From Portulaca oleracea (lineage: Eukaryota > Streptophyta > Magnoliopsida > Caryophyllales > Portulacaceae): a stretch of DNA of 64,000 bases. Of this stretch, positions 22,708-34,820 are shown in pieces. The stretch lies in the NCBI GenBank assembly GCA_029582165.1, contig CM055871.1, positions 31,447,802 to 31,511,801 on the forward strand, read 5' to 3'. The notes under the pieces are model-generated. The model ran no database searches and was not told the origin of the DNA. It saw only the letters and a list, made by a program, of their open reading frames with translations. Position numbers and translations under genes: made by a program. Within the stretch, counting starts at the first letter, position 1; the number at the start of each line of letters is the position of its first letter.

Positions 22708-23109
22708 CTCCTGGATGGCTTTTCTGATATTTAAATGTGTGTACCAAAATATTCTGTTGAGCACTTGTGTGTGTATATTCAAGTTTTCAAGATAAACCCA
22801 TGAAACTAGCAAGCTTTATATATATAAGTATCATACAACATGTTCAACATAGGATAAAGTTGACTAAGAAGTCGTCTTCTATGAGCTATGACTTACGACC
22901 CAGTCAGGTCTGTCAACTACGTACAGCGAAGCCAGGACGAAAGCTCAAAATAATGAAGGACTGTTTTTTTCTTAGGGTTGGTACATCTCATCATGGATGC
23001 ATGTGGGGTCTGCTAGTTAAGATATTATTAATTTGAACAAATTTAAAAATAATATATGCATGGTGATAATATTTATATAGTTAAGTTGACATTTTCAGCA
23101 CAATTACGT
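22708..23109. other. Upstream region of C2 gene A
   Basis: AT-rich intergenic DNA. I see no open frame with codon structure and no element boundary. Confidence 0.4.
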
Positions 23110-23668
23110 CCGCTTATTTGCATTTTGGAACCCGAAGTATAAGGATATTTATTTTCTATACCCTTAATTTTGATTGTTTATTTTTTGGACTCTAAAGTTT
23201 ATGAGTTAAATAAAAAAAGACCTTAAAGTTTGTAGGTTGAAAAAAAAGGTCTGTGTACTGTTTTTCTTTTTCTTCTCATGTTTGAATTTATCTCCCGATT
23301 AATGTCAAACTTCAAGAGTGGGATTAAAACTGATATTGAAGCTATAATACCCCTCTCTTATTCATGTCGGAACTAATTAGACCCTGAAGTACCCAGGGGC
23401 TAAGTAGTCCCGACATGAATAGGAGAGGTGTATTACAACATCAATATCAGCTTTGACCTTATTCCTGAAGTTAGGCGTTAATCGGGAGATAAATTCAAAC
23501 ATGGGAAGAAAAATAAAAACAGTACACGGACCTTCTTTTTTCAACCTACAAACTTTAAGGTCCTTTTTTATTCAACCCACAAACTTTAAGGTTTCGAAAA
23601 TAAACAATGAAAACCAAAAATTCAGAAAATAAATATCTTTATACTTCAGAGTCCAAAATGCAAAAAAG
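23110..23668. mobile_element. Foldback element with ~265-bp arms
   Basis: Almost the whole stretch is an imperfect inverted repeat centred near 23390. Matching arms include TTGCATTTTGGA at the outer ends, AAACTTTAAGGTC blocks, GATAAATTCAAACATG and CATGTCGGAACT/AGTCCCGACATG near the centre. No coding capacity. The transcript would fold into a long hairpin. Confidence 0.85.
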
Positions 23669-23868
23669 CCAATTTACTTCCTGTGGCAGCGTTATTAAGA
23701 GTGATGAATATTAGTGTACCTAATACTACATTTTATATGTACGTAGTGCTAGCAAATTAACTACAAACACTCTTTTATTTGGGAGGGGCGGAAAAGAAAG
23801 ACTAAAATATGTTCGATCACAAAGTCAAATCTATCATCAATTATGTTAAATTTTAGTGGAAACTTTTT

Positions 23869-25444
23869 TGATACGCCGCAAGGGCACGGGTGTACGTGTA
23901 GCAAGTATCAAGGTCGATCCCACATGGATTTTGCTAATTACACACCCAACTAGTTTCCTATGTAATTGCTAAATCGGCCGGGTTTTGAATGAGATCAATT
24001 TATAGCTAATTCTATTCACTAACAAATAGCAAATCTAACCAATATTCACACAAATCACAAGATGCAATCAATATGAGAAAGACGTTTAGAGGATAAAACT
24101 TAAGTAACTCTATGAATCAAACAAGTGGCTTGAACATGTATGTCACTAATTTGATACATTTTAGGGTCGATAATCGCATAAATTCTTCCGTAGCGAGCTT
24201 TTGGCAATGAAACGGATTGCTTAGCAAAATTAATCACCTACTTTCGTGGTTATTTCAATTTTAACTAAGTTAAATATTTGAATTATCATAAGAGCCCTAA
24301 TTACAAAGTCTTTTATGTCTAGTTCACTTCATAACCAGTGTAATCCTAAGAGTTCCGATTATCGAATTTCTCCGTTCGGTACTTCACTCAACAATCTAAT
24401 TCCATGCTAATGGTGATCAAGCAAAAGCAATGACATACAATATCAAAGGATAAATAAAATGCATTCAAACTAGATAAACAAACTTGTTCAATCCAACAAA
24501 GTTCAATCCATAAGAGAAACTAACAAGAGTTTATCCCCCAAACTTATGAAAACTACTCACTACTTATGTTCAACTCAGAAAACATAATAAAATCTACTCT
24601 AAAAAGCATGAAATCTAAGAGAAAGAGAAGTAAACCGAGATGGAAATCGTTCCTCGCTTGAACAGTAGTCGGTGGGGACTTTTGCTCCTCCACTTCAATG
24701 GATTTCATGAGAATCGATCTTCAAACTCTAATAAACTCTCAATCTTCAATATGGATGAATGTGGATGGATTTGTGGATGATGGTAGGGATGGAGGTGGAT
24801 GGAGATGGATCATTCTCAAAAACAGCCGAATCTTGCAATTATATAGCCATTAAGAGAAGTTGAAACGGTAAAATCGTCATAAACAGGGCCAACACGGGCC
24901 GTGTTGACCAACACGGGTCGTGTTGATGGTTTCTGGAGAAATTGAACTCTCTGGAAGCCAACAAGGACCGTGTTGAAATCAACAAGGGTCGTGTTGGTTC
25001 TGGAACTTTCTAGGTCGTCTTGTTTCGGCCATATCTCCTTCGTCCGACGTCCGATTGACTTGGTTCTTGACTTTTCGGAAAGCTCTAGGAGTCTTCTTTT
25101 TATTGGCATAAGCCTCAAAGTCATAGCATATTTACGGAAAGAATGGTGACCAAAAGAGTGGACATATATCAATTTTCGCACACTTTCTGCTATCTTACTC
25201 ATAACTCCTTCATCTTTACTCGCAATTGACCTTAAAATATATCGTGGGAAAGCTCTTTCAGTGATGAATCAATTAATGGATGTGAGCTTCAGAGTTCATA
25301 TCACTTATCTGCACAATTTGAAGAAAACACCCATAACTCAGTTAAGATAGCGAAATAAGACCATAAAAGATCAATTAAGCACATTAATCCCCAAATTTCA
25401 GTATCAAAATGCTCCCAATATATAGTCATTATATGCCTTCATCA
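23869..25444 (-). mobile_element. Solo LTR, Tat/Athila-like Ty3/gypsy
   Basis: On the minus strand the element starts TGATGAAGGCATATAATGAC and ends CTTGCGGCGTATCA (1,576 bp). The GCGTATCA end followed by an A/T-rich spacer resembles LTRs of the Tat/Athila lineage. No internal domain or partner LTR is nearby. Flanks are CTTTT and CTTTC, a near-match rather than a perfect target duplication. A segment at 24889-24996 holds four near-palindromic CAACACGGNCCGTGTTG-like motifs. The minus frame at 24816-25202 has no recognisable domain. Confidence 0.65.
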
Positions 25445-26430
25445 CTTTCTTTAATAAATGAGATATAATAGCAAGTTTACATTTGAATAACGTTCATTTA
25501 GAATTATTGCGCAGAGGTAAGAATGAATTTTTATAAATTCGTCTCGCAAAATAAACTTTCATTCCATAACTCTATATGTTAAAATTTGAGTACAAACAAC
25601 GCATGAATGACATGTAACCCACCCGTCTTCATGTCATCATGAGTGGTTGTAATGTAGAATCAAAAGAATTCTCATAAGGAGTTCACTCAATTCAATTCAA
25701 TAATTATCAAAGTCGGCCACTTCAAAGAGGGGATGAGATATTAAATATCCTTACAATCCAAATATAATAAGAAAAGTAGAATAATAAAAACACAATAAAG
25801 AACTAAGATAACTAAAAGATAATATTGAGAATTAATGATAACTAAAATATATTATTTCCTTAAACTAAGATTTCTAATTTATGAAACTTCCTACTCCTCC
25901 TATACAGAATATGTATTTTCAAAGAATCATTGTGCCTTTAGAGGGGGAGGAATGTATTTGCTAGCAATTCATGCATTCTTGGATGGTGGAGTATGAATAC
26001 ATTTGCCTTGGGAATTGATGTTTCACACTGGATCGACAATTGCATTCTTGTAATCCTTGTGGAGTGTTTTTGAGGTGCTTATGTGAAGCTTCGAACTCGC
26101 GACCTCTTTGCATGTGTTTATGTAGCTTTGCATGGCTTGCATGGCTTGCAAAAAATGTGCACACAACTAGCTTACTTCACATGTGATCATGCATGTTGCT
26201 TTAGGCGAAAAATGTACATGTAAGTGCATGTATTTACGCTTTATTATCCGACTTCTTGTTTCATTCCTTCCTCATACTATATAGTTTATGCTATACATTT
26301 ATGTACTAATACCCGATGTCTACAGCGTCATCTAAGGTAAAGGGCGGCAAGAGGGTCACTTCCCTATTAAGTTAAAGGTGGAGACCATGGATGAACCTAC
26401 TTATGGCTATCGAAGGGTCATCGACTAAGT
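25445..26430. other. Unassigned intergenic sequence
   Basis: AT-rich at first, then a mixed region around 25930-26230 with a tRNA B-box-like GAGTTCGAAGC on the minus strand near 26095. No terminal structure or coding frame that I can support. Confidence 0.4.
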
Positions 26431-26432
26431 CA

Positions 26433-26905
26433 CATCATTGAATCAACTCCTCAAAAGCATTCACATAGTCTAACACACTAGAATTAGACTTGTTAAGGTC
26501 AAGCATTTGGTCCACAAGATGTGCCTTATGGAAGGAGGGGAGACACTTGTCTTTTAGTCTATTCTTCATGACTTCCCAATGGGAAATGGAAGGTTGACCT
26601 AAGCGCGCAAGTTGGGTGGTGAGAAACTGCCAAAGCATCCTAGAAGGGCCAACAAGCTTCATCTTAGCGAATCGGACACACTCAATGTCAAACATTCCAT
26701 AGCAATCAAAGTAATCTTCCATGGGAACAATCCAGTAAGAAAAGGTGGTGACATCTTTACTGCCGTCAAAGGTAGGGACATCCACCTTAACCCTATGAGT
26801 AATGTATGACTGACTTTCTTAGGGGGCCCCACCATCTCTTTCCTCATAATCAAGGCCAACATCTCTATTTCTAGCTTGATCAGTTTGACGGTGATGGTAG
26901 CGACC
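26433..26905 (-). pseudogene. Ty3/gypsy gag fragment
   Basis: The minus frame 26435-26785 reads as a plant gypsy capsid: VPTFDGS near the start, W-x-x-x-MEDYFDCY, AKMKLVGPSRMLWQF, and a WEVMKNRLKDKCLP-like block before DQMLDL. These match the order of the Retrotrans_gag domain. Sequence upstream on the minus strand (to about 26905) is in other frames, and the start of the protein and all of pol are missing. It abuts the end of the long LTR at 26910. Confidence 0.8.
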
Positions 26906-26909
26906 GGAC

Positions 26910-29900
26910 TGTAACACCCCAACCTTAATCACGGGATTAAACTCCACTTAAAGAACCTAAGCCCGCGATTAGCGCAGCGGAACACCTTAGGTCGAGGCAT
27001 TACCGCCGTCTCCCAAAAGAGACAAGGCAACCACAACAAAGAACTTCTCAAAAACCATAAGATAACTTAACAAACTTCACATTTAAACTTATACAACCTT
27101 GGGATACAAATACATAAACTTAGCATAGCTTAAACTAGAACAAATCCAAAACGGTCCTGCTTTTCCTTGATAACCAACGGATTCCATAAAGAACTACCTC
27201 GAGATCCTTGAACTATTTCGGAACCGACTTATCCTTGCCTTGGGAGCTCGAACCTCCTAAAACAAAACATTAAAACAACGCAAAAGTGAGTGGGGAAACA
27301 CTCAGTACGTAAACCTCCAGCACGTAAACCGTTCGAAAACGGTTTTGGTGCCGGCATTTAAATTCATTTTGAAAACGGGGAAGGGGTTAAAATTAGATTT
27401 GCATGACATGAACATAAACATATGCATAAACGTAATCAATAAAGATTGAAAGTAAATAGGTGGAACCCTTACGATCGGTGCAAGCACCTCACACACGCGT
27501 ATGCCCAAGTTGATCTAAACTTGGAATGATTGACTGTTAAACAGTCGACACTGGCCAGGTCAAGGCACTCTGATCAGGAGTGCTAAAAACATAACTGTAA
27601 ACATAAGCATAGAATGCGGTCCACTATTAAACGTAAAGACATTGTAAATCATAAAGCTTGACATGGCATGAATAGAATGAACCATGAATATAACTTAGAT
27701 AGTAAAAGCTGGACAATTTGCGTACCTTGGAACGCTAAAGTCTTTGGCGGCGCAGCTCGGCTTGGAGATGGTTTTAGAAACTTGTCAACTAAAATAAGAA
27801 TAAGTAGAAACGAAGAACCGAATAAGGTTCTAAATTAGATTCATAAGTTTAGAAACTTAGTAAATAAAAATAAAGTAACTTTTGAGAATAAAATTTCAGG
27901 TTATAGTAAAATAGTGTTTATAGCATAACTTGAGTTAGGAAAATCGAAACGAAGTAAAAGAGTACATCTCGGAATAGGGAAAAACATAATCTACAATTTT
28001 GTCAACAGAACCAGAAGCTAAAAATGAGTGGAAGGGCCCTAAAATGGGCCCGGACAGAAGTTGAGTATATGAAACTTTAAGCTTTTCGGGTCGGAAAAAC
28101 ATGAGAAATATGACGTGGAGGGTGATTTAAATAAAAGGGCTTGAATACAAGAGATTAAGCTTGAATCAATGATGAATAGGATGATTATAAATTGGAAGCT
28201 CGGATGCGAGATAATGAGTTCAAATATGGTTCGATAATATGATATCGAATGAAACGGCGAAAGGAAGCAAGATATACATACCCAAATGTGAATAAAAGCA
28301 AGCTTGGATTTATGAATCATGAAATGAGTAATGAAATGAGGAATGAATTGAATTAGACATTGGAGGTTATCAAGCTAGAAAGAGCTTTTAGCTAGAGCAA
28401 AGATATTGAATATGATACTTAAAGAAATATAGGAAATAAGGACTTACTAACATACTAGCTCTTGAAGAGTATACATAAGACTTACTTAGGACTCTAAAAT
28501 GGTACACTTAGCCTTAACACATAACTCTATAATGACAATATATAACCATGACTCATTTATACCAAAAACCCTTTATTGGGTTGATTTGAGGCCCAAAAGC
28601 TATTACTTTACAAAGGTTATTTTGAGCAGAAAACCATTCTGGACAGCCCGGTTTCCCGGGGTCGTAACTCACACTCCCGATATCGGATGACGAAGAACCA
28701 TACCTTTCCGGAAAGCTTGCAACATGGCCTAAAACTTTCATGTTTACCATAAAAACCAAAGAGGTCTCCAAAAGGACGAAAAGCAGCCCTCAAAACACTG
28801 ACTCAGAATTCGTATATAAAATCGTGAGGTTACGGTTTTGGTCGTAACTCGGGCTAAACATGTCGGAAATTCGAAATTCCAAAGCCTATGGTTTGCTAAC
28901 ACCTTAAGCTATCCAATGGAGTATAAATTTGGGCAAAAATCTCACTTTTATAATTCTGTAAATTTCCAGAATTGAAAACAGTAGCTAAAACACCTAAAAC
29001 TCATCTTTTAATTGGATTTTTCCACTCTTAATCATATTAAAACTTAACCAAATTTCATCTAACCTTAAACCACCATATTTCCAGAATATAAACCATGAAA
29101 AACTCTTTATCAAAGGCCTTAAAACCCACATGCATTCATGGATTAGGCACAAACTTAACATAATAAACATGTTCTTGAACTCTAGTACAACAATCTCTAA
29201 AACACCCAAATTAAACATGATAACTCTTAATTTATAATCTCACAACATAAACTCAGCCCTTAAACACTTAGAAACTCACAAGAAATCCGCATGCATCAAC
29301 ATTAATTCATCATCCACCATGAAATCAACTTAAAACCTCACAAAACACTTGAAATTCAACATGCATGTACTTTAACCTTAACCCTAACTTAACCAAAACA
29401 ATTTTATACTTGAATTCATGAATAAAGAGAGTAAAAAAAGATGAAATTAACAAAGGAAACATATATATAACATGAAATTTCAGATTAAGGTTGAAAGAAT
29501 TTGAATTGGGGGCTTTAGAGAATACCCTTCAAGGTGAAAATGGATGAAAGCTCAAGAGAGGGAGGAGATGGGTGGACGGCCGGCAGCTCCTGGCGGCGGC
29601 GGCTGGAAGCTGGCCGGAAAACTCCGGCTGGGGCGGCGGCAGAGGTGGCCGGCGAGGGAGAGGGGTGGAGTGAGAGGTGGAAGTTTGAGAGAGTTTGAGA
29701 GTTTGAGTGTTTGAAATGAAGAGTAGAAATGAACTTAAGCCCTCCTCACTTAACATATACTATCTTCCACTTACTAACACTAATACTAACTCAAATAAAA
29801 TATGAAAATATAACTTAAATAAATTAATCTTAAGTTTAATAAACTCAAAGTAATTAGTTTGATTCAAATTTGAATGAAAGTGAAGTGTACCTAGCCCCCC

Positions 29901-30497
29901 TCCTAACTACAACATTTAAAACCCCATTTAACACTATCACCAAATACCAATACTAATAATAATTACTATAAGAACCTTAATTAAAATAAGGTAAAATGAT
30001 AACAATAGGAGTAAATATATTGTAATTGTTGTAAGAACTTGAAATATTGGGTTTTTGTAGGAAATAAAATATATTGATAATAATTGGGTAACATAAAAAA
30101 TAAAATGCAATGACACTTGAATTAAAATAATAAGGTGGAAAATTACCTCTTGAAATTATGTAAGGGAATAAAATGTAAGAAATTAAAATTGGGACGGTAA
30201 AATATATATATCAATCGGAACATGTAAATATTAGCCGATTCTCGGTAAATAAATTTATAACGTAAAACGTATAACATGAAATACTTTAACTTATTGAACG
30301 AATATGTAAATTAAATTTTTAAGCCGATAATTCGGCACCTTAGCCATCTCCTGCACGAGACTTGTCACCGATAACAATGAATAAACAAGTAAATCAATAA
30401 ATAAATAAAGATAAACGCAAAAAAAATTTATAACGCGATTTAGATAATTACTATGGTTAGTACGTAAATAATCATGATTTTGGGGCGGGTTGTTACA
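26910..30497 (-). mobile_element. Long (3.6 kb) LTR of a gypsy chromovirus-type element
   Basis: On the minus strand the LTR starts TGTAACAACCCGCCCC at 30497, directly after a polypurine tract (GGGGGGAGGG, complement of 30498-30508), and ends GGGGTGTTACA at 26910. The terminal TGTAACA/TGTTACA inverted repeat is the usual one for this group. Length is 3,588 bp. A GC-rich, glycine/alanine-codon-like patch at 29575-29670 lies downstream of a TATA-like string near 29750, consistent with an R/U5 leader. No protein-coding domain. It is the 3' LTR of the deleted element at 30565-31367. Confidence 0.75.
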
Positions 30498-30508
30498 CCC
30501 TCCCCCCC
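30498..30508 (-). promoter_or_regulatory. Polypurine tract
   Basis: G-rich tract immediately upstream (minus strand) of the LTR start TGTAACA; it would prime plus-strand synthesis in the parental retrotransposon. Confidence 0.75.
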
Positions 30509-30564
30509 TAAAAAGAAGTTTCGTCCCCGAAACTTGCGGTTGGATTGATTGCGAACGAAATACC

Positions 30565-31367
30565 TTAGAAAATATGTGGGTAGCCTTCCTTCATTTCTTC
30601 CTCGGTTTCCCACGTGGCTTCCGAGGTATCTTGGTTTGTTCTAGGCTCTGGTCGCCTAGTCCTCTTGGGGCACTCGGCCGCCCTATGATCAGATCCTCCG
30701 CACCATAAACAATTGTTCGTGCCCATCCGGCATTGTGCGGTTGAATGGTTCGTTCTTCCGCATTTCTTGCATGGTTCCCGGACGGTAGGGGGGTTCGATT
30801 GTCCCCTAGGGTTTGAAGGTATCGGCCCTTTGGGATGGTTAGATTCCACAGCAGGCGGGGGAGACGCCCTTTTATCATTCCACTTTCTCTTGTTACTCCC
30901 CTGACTCCCTTGACTTAAAGCTTTCAACTCTTTCCTAACTCTTTCTACTTCCGCGGCCCTCTCATACATCTCTTGCATCGTAGCGAAATGATGGGACGAT
31001 AGTTGACTACGGATGTACGGCGCTAGGCCTCCCTCATACCGGGTTAGCTTCAATTTCTCCGAGGCGACATAATTTGGAGCGAAACGAGACAACTCGTTGA
31101 ACTTTGCCGTATATTGAACCACTGAGATGTCCTTATTAAGCATACTCCATTCTAAAAATTCTCTCTTTTTGGCGCCTAAGGGAAATAAGGTAAAACTGAG
31201 TTCTCAAATCACCTAGGAAGTCATTCCAAGACCTTGTAGTCCCTTGATATTTGTTTTCAATAGTCCTCCACCAAATATCGGCTTCACCTTTCAAATAGTA
31301 GGTCCCTATGGCTAATTTCTTATCTTCGGGTACTCCGACCACTTCAAATAGTAGGTCCCTATGGCTT
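30565..31367 (-). pseudogene. Deleted gypsy polyprotein: gag joined to chromodomain end
   Basis: The upstream frame (31136-31342) carries gag residues YYLKGEADIWW; after one frameshift near 31160 the frame 30565-31143 (192 aa) continues with FNELSRFAPNYV and two CCHC zinc knuckles, C125-C128-H133-C138 and C145-C148-H153-C158. Then, with no protease, reverse transcriptase, RNase H or integrase, it passes into NQDTSEATWETEEEMKEGYP, the usual C-terminal end of a chromovirus polyprotein chromodomain, and a stop. About 3.5-4 kb of pol is missing in an in-frame fusion. The 3' LTR follows at 30497. The 5' part of gag is truncated at about 31367. Confidence 0.85.
31290..31366. repeat. 24-bp microduplication at retroelement breakpoint
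   Basis: TTCAAATAGTAGGTCCCTAT plus GGCT occurs at 31290-31313 and again at 31343-31366, next to shared GGCTTCACC. The second copy lies at the truncated edge of gag where LINE sequence begins, suggesting template switching or filler DNA at a repair junction. Confidence 0.8.
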
Positions 31368-31407
31368 CACCAAATCACAAATTGCACGGAGTAAAGACAA
31401 CTATAAG

Positions 31408-31700
31408 CGAAGGAAAGTTGCCTGGGATCCCATTATCAAGAAGCTCCAAAATCGTCTACAAATCTGGAAAGCGAACATCTTATCCAAGGTAGGTAGGCTT
31501 GTAATACTTAAAGTCGTTTTGAATAGCTTACCTCTATATTATCTCTCTCAATATACGACACCTAAGATAATGGCCAAAGAGATCATCAGGATCCCAAAAA
31601 CATTTTTGTGGGGTGGTAAACAAGATAACAAGGCAAATTAAATGCCCTAGTGAAGTAGGAGGTGGTTACAATTAAAGGTGAGGATTTCTTGAACAAGTAA
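31408..31700 (+). pseudogene. LINE reverse transcriptase C-terminal fragment
   Basis: An open stretch 31408-31641 encodes W-D-P-I-I-K-K-L-Q-N-R-L, ILSKVGRLVILKVVLNSLP and FLWGG, the conserved thumb region after the catalytic domain of plant L1-like elements. Stops follow at 31639. It lies directly beyond the truncated gypsy gag. Confidence 0.82.
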
Positions 31701-32049
31701 ACACTGAAAAAGAAGATTGAGTTATTAAAATTAGGGTTACTAAGTCTTTTGAGAGGTCATTCATACAAATACTGAAGATCAAATTAATATGATTTTATCA
31801 ATGAAAGGTTATATATATTCAACTGTTAAATTCATATATTATTTTATTTAATATATCCATTTTTTTGATATATCTTATTTAGTGCATGATTTTTAGGATG
31901 TTATAATACATAATGTGTATCTAATAATCACATACATAAAAATATGTAAAACCATAAAGACCATAGGATTCATTATTAAAACGTATGCAATCTACAATTT
32001 ATGTCAGATAATTGAACAACAGTCGTGCAGTGCACGGGTAAAGAACTAG
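31701..32049 (+). mobile_element. Helitron 3' end
   Basis: AT-rich DNA ending in the hairpin TCGTGCAGTGCACGGG (about 32023-32038), then TAAAGAACTAG with CTAG at 32046-32049 before a T. This is the same terminal family as at 13742 and 10048. The 5' TC end is not located; the LINE fragment may be its cargo, as in the complete Helitron at 10857. Confidence 0.65.
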
Positions 32050-33060
32050 TAATAAACCTATTCCTGAATACCTTTAGTTGGAAACTTTTGTTTAGTTGGA
32101 GTTATGAACATATGATTTCAAGTTTTTAATATGCTAGTGTAAACAAGTGCCCGTTGGGCGCGGTAGATTTGAAAGGTGAATATTATTACAAGTATTGAAT
32201 TGTATGCCGAAAACATAGAACACGTGCTCCTCCCAAGACTTATTGGAAGATGGCATGTTACATAGAGGTGTATACAATAAACCAGCTAGCAATAATCCCG
32301 GGATCTTGAATTCTTCTAGGGAGCTTTTATCTCAGTCATGGCTATTTCTGCGATGTTTCATGTAAGATCATCTCTGCTTGACACTAAAGTATGCCACTTC
32401 CTGTCTCCAAAGACAAATTTAATTTTCCTGAAAGTGTAGATTTTCCAAAACTAATAGGAAAAGCTAAGCCTTTATTAACTCTAGCAATGGAGGCTAATAT
32501 TAGTTCATGTTCAGTTCCATTGATTGAGCATGGTAGCGATAACAAGCAGCTAAGCACAAAAAGGCAATCATACACCCCATAAAGATGACTAAAATAGCTA
32601 CTGGAATAAAAGCAAAAGTTTTTGAATATCATCAATAAAACTGACCATTAGCCTTCAGATCAAGACACTTTTCCTGGATATGCATTACCTCAAATTTGTT
32701 GCTAATATTCCAGGATATCGAAAAAAATCTCATCAATATATTACAGTCAAATAGCATCTAGTTAAGAGTCTTCAGCTCAAACACGGATGCTCAAGATTCT
32801 GTGAACTAAGAAAAACATAACTTAAGAGTGATGGTATTGAGATGAATTGTCTGAAAAAGAATGGCATGGCTACATAGAGTCATCAATCATACACTAATAC
32901 AAGAAATCAATATGCCCCTGCATTCCGCCGTTGTCATAACAAATGTAAAGATTTTTAATCTCTCAATTCACAGTTAGAAGACCATTAAGCTTAAATTTGC
33001 AAGGGAACACACGCCTTCAAAAAGAAGTGACAAATAAATCTAGTTTTGAGAACTTCGAAT
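32050..33060. other. Unassigned sequence
   Basis: A possible further Helitron-like end (GCGCCCAACGGGCAC hairpin then ACTAG on the minus strand, near 32135-32160) is too weak to call. Open stretches on both strands at 32384-32635 have no recognisable motif. Confidence 0.35.
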
Positions 33061-33064
33061 TTAA

Positions 33065-33416
33065 GACCCTATTCTTTAGTTGGGTTAAGCCTACCTAACC
33101 TAACCTAACTTAATTTAACTTATCCTTACCTAACCTAACATAATCTAACTCCTTAAAAAATACTCAAACCAAAAACAACTTTTTAAATCAAAAGGAAATT
33201 TAAATATTATTATTTTAATCTCAAATGAATCCACTTTTCCAACACCTACAACCTTTTCATTTATTTTCTTCAAAATATTAAAATTTTATTAATAAAATGT
33301 TTCCATCCAACAACTAACTTAATTTAAACCTATCATATCCTTTCATATCCTATCCTATCCTAACTTATCCTGACTTAACTAACCTAACTTGAACCTAACC
33401 TGACAAAAGAACGGGG
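33065..33416. mobile_element. Tourist-like MITE rich in CCTAAC motifs
   Basis: Terminal inverted repeats GACCCTATTCTTTAGTTGGG (left) and, as complement, CCCCGTTCTTTTGTCAGG (right), related to the TIRs at 10263. The interior is dominated by CTAACCTAAC-like and TATCCTATCC-like short repeats. About 350 bp, non-coding. The target duplication is not clear. Confidence 0.6.
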
Positions 33417-34820
33417 AAAATTCTACATATGGGCTTACTTGAAAAGAAGAAATCAATATAGTATCACATGGCAAAGTACTTTGTTAAACATAAGGACCTT
33501 GAATAGAGTATGAAGTTTGTTGTGAGCTTTGATCCTTGAAGTATACTTGGTGTCAATGCTATACATACCCAATTCAAAGTTCAGGTTATATTTCTTTTCT
33601 TGTATCGTGAAGACTGTATACCTATGCAGAAATCATGCTTTTATTCTATACTGGCAAATATTATGAAATAATTAATAATAGAAGGAACATACTTGCTCTG
33701 TTTTGCTAGATGAACAGAACCATATAATATTTATCATCCTTATTAACTAGTACCAACTACCAAGAGCAAGCCATGGTCAACCAGAAATAATTTAACAGTT
33801 GCCATTGTAACACACAATTATTTAGTAAAACCATCTTTTATAAATCCTACAGAGCTTCTATGGTGAAAGTTTTTCAACTTCCCACAATCACAATTAGTTT
33901 TCTAGAATCCAAAATCATTATCCTAGCTACATAAATAAAATCAAATATCAAGTGATCAAAAGAATTTTCGAAAATGCAATCATGGATACAAGTTTGATCT
34001 AAGATAGGTTTTATTTGTCTACACTTAAATGAAAAAGAATAAGGTACATACACTTATACAAGAGAATCAACAAATTTATATCAAAAATATAATAATGTGA
34101 AAAATTAGAAAATAGAACTTGTATTGGGAAAAAAATAATAAATGAGACCAAGTAAGCCACCAACTCCAAATTATAAGTTTAAAACGACAATGAAGAAAAC
34201 CATAGCTGCCAATACTGTCTCAAAGGCAAACAGCCCAGCAACACAAAAGCCTCAATCTTCTACAAAGTGAAATTTAGGGGAGTGCAAATTACAGATTAAA
34301 AAATAAAAATTAAAAAAAATACCGCCATATACTCTTCTAGATAGAATCGAGTGAATAGTGAAGCCTCAGGTTAATGTATTTTGAAGGGACATGTCAATGT
34401 AATTTTGAATCTTAATGTATTGATTGTGCATATGGTAGTGAATGTAAGCGATGTGCAATAAATGGATGATAGTAGCAGTAGAAAAATATATTTGACTTTT
34501 CTAACTGATGATCGTTCTTATAGTTCCCACTTGACTATTTTGGGCGAGGATAATGGACTATAATAAAGTGAGCAACTCGAGTATTCAAAGCAGAGGATAT
34601 TAACAAGATAATGATCACTTTCTAACTTCATTGGAAAAATTGAACAATCTTAATTATTCAACTAAATCTTTGCCCAACTTACATAACCACATTACCCTAC
34701 CTTCTCCCCCTCACCTCTACAAAAGAGTAGGATTCTGTAAGTTCTCTGCTCACAGCTAAAACATCTCTTAATTAGTGCCTCTCTTATCAAACAACTACCC
34801 CTACTTCACTCTTTAAGCAA
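33417..34820. other. Unassigned intergenic sequence
   Basis: AT-rich with scattered short frames. I found no domain, exon series or element terminus that I could support. Confidence 0.4.

Noticed and set aside
26050..26130. SINE suggested by GAGTTCGAAGC on the minus strand
   Set aside because: No A box at proper spacing, no 3' tail and no target duplication.
32121..32165. Fourth Helitron-like hairpin with ACTAG on the minus strand
   Set aside because: The stem is only about 4 bp and the base after CTAG is C rather than T; insufficient.
33090..33410. CCTAAC-rich tract as an interstitial telomeric repeat
   Set aside because: Units are irregular (CCTAAC, CTTAAC, TATCC) rather than CCCTAAA, and the tract lies between Tourist-like TIRs.
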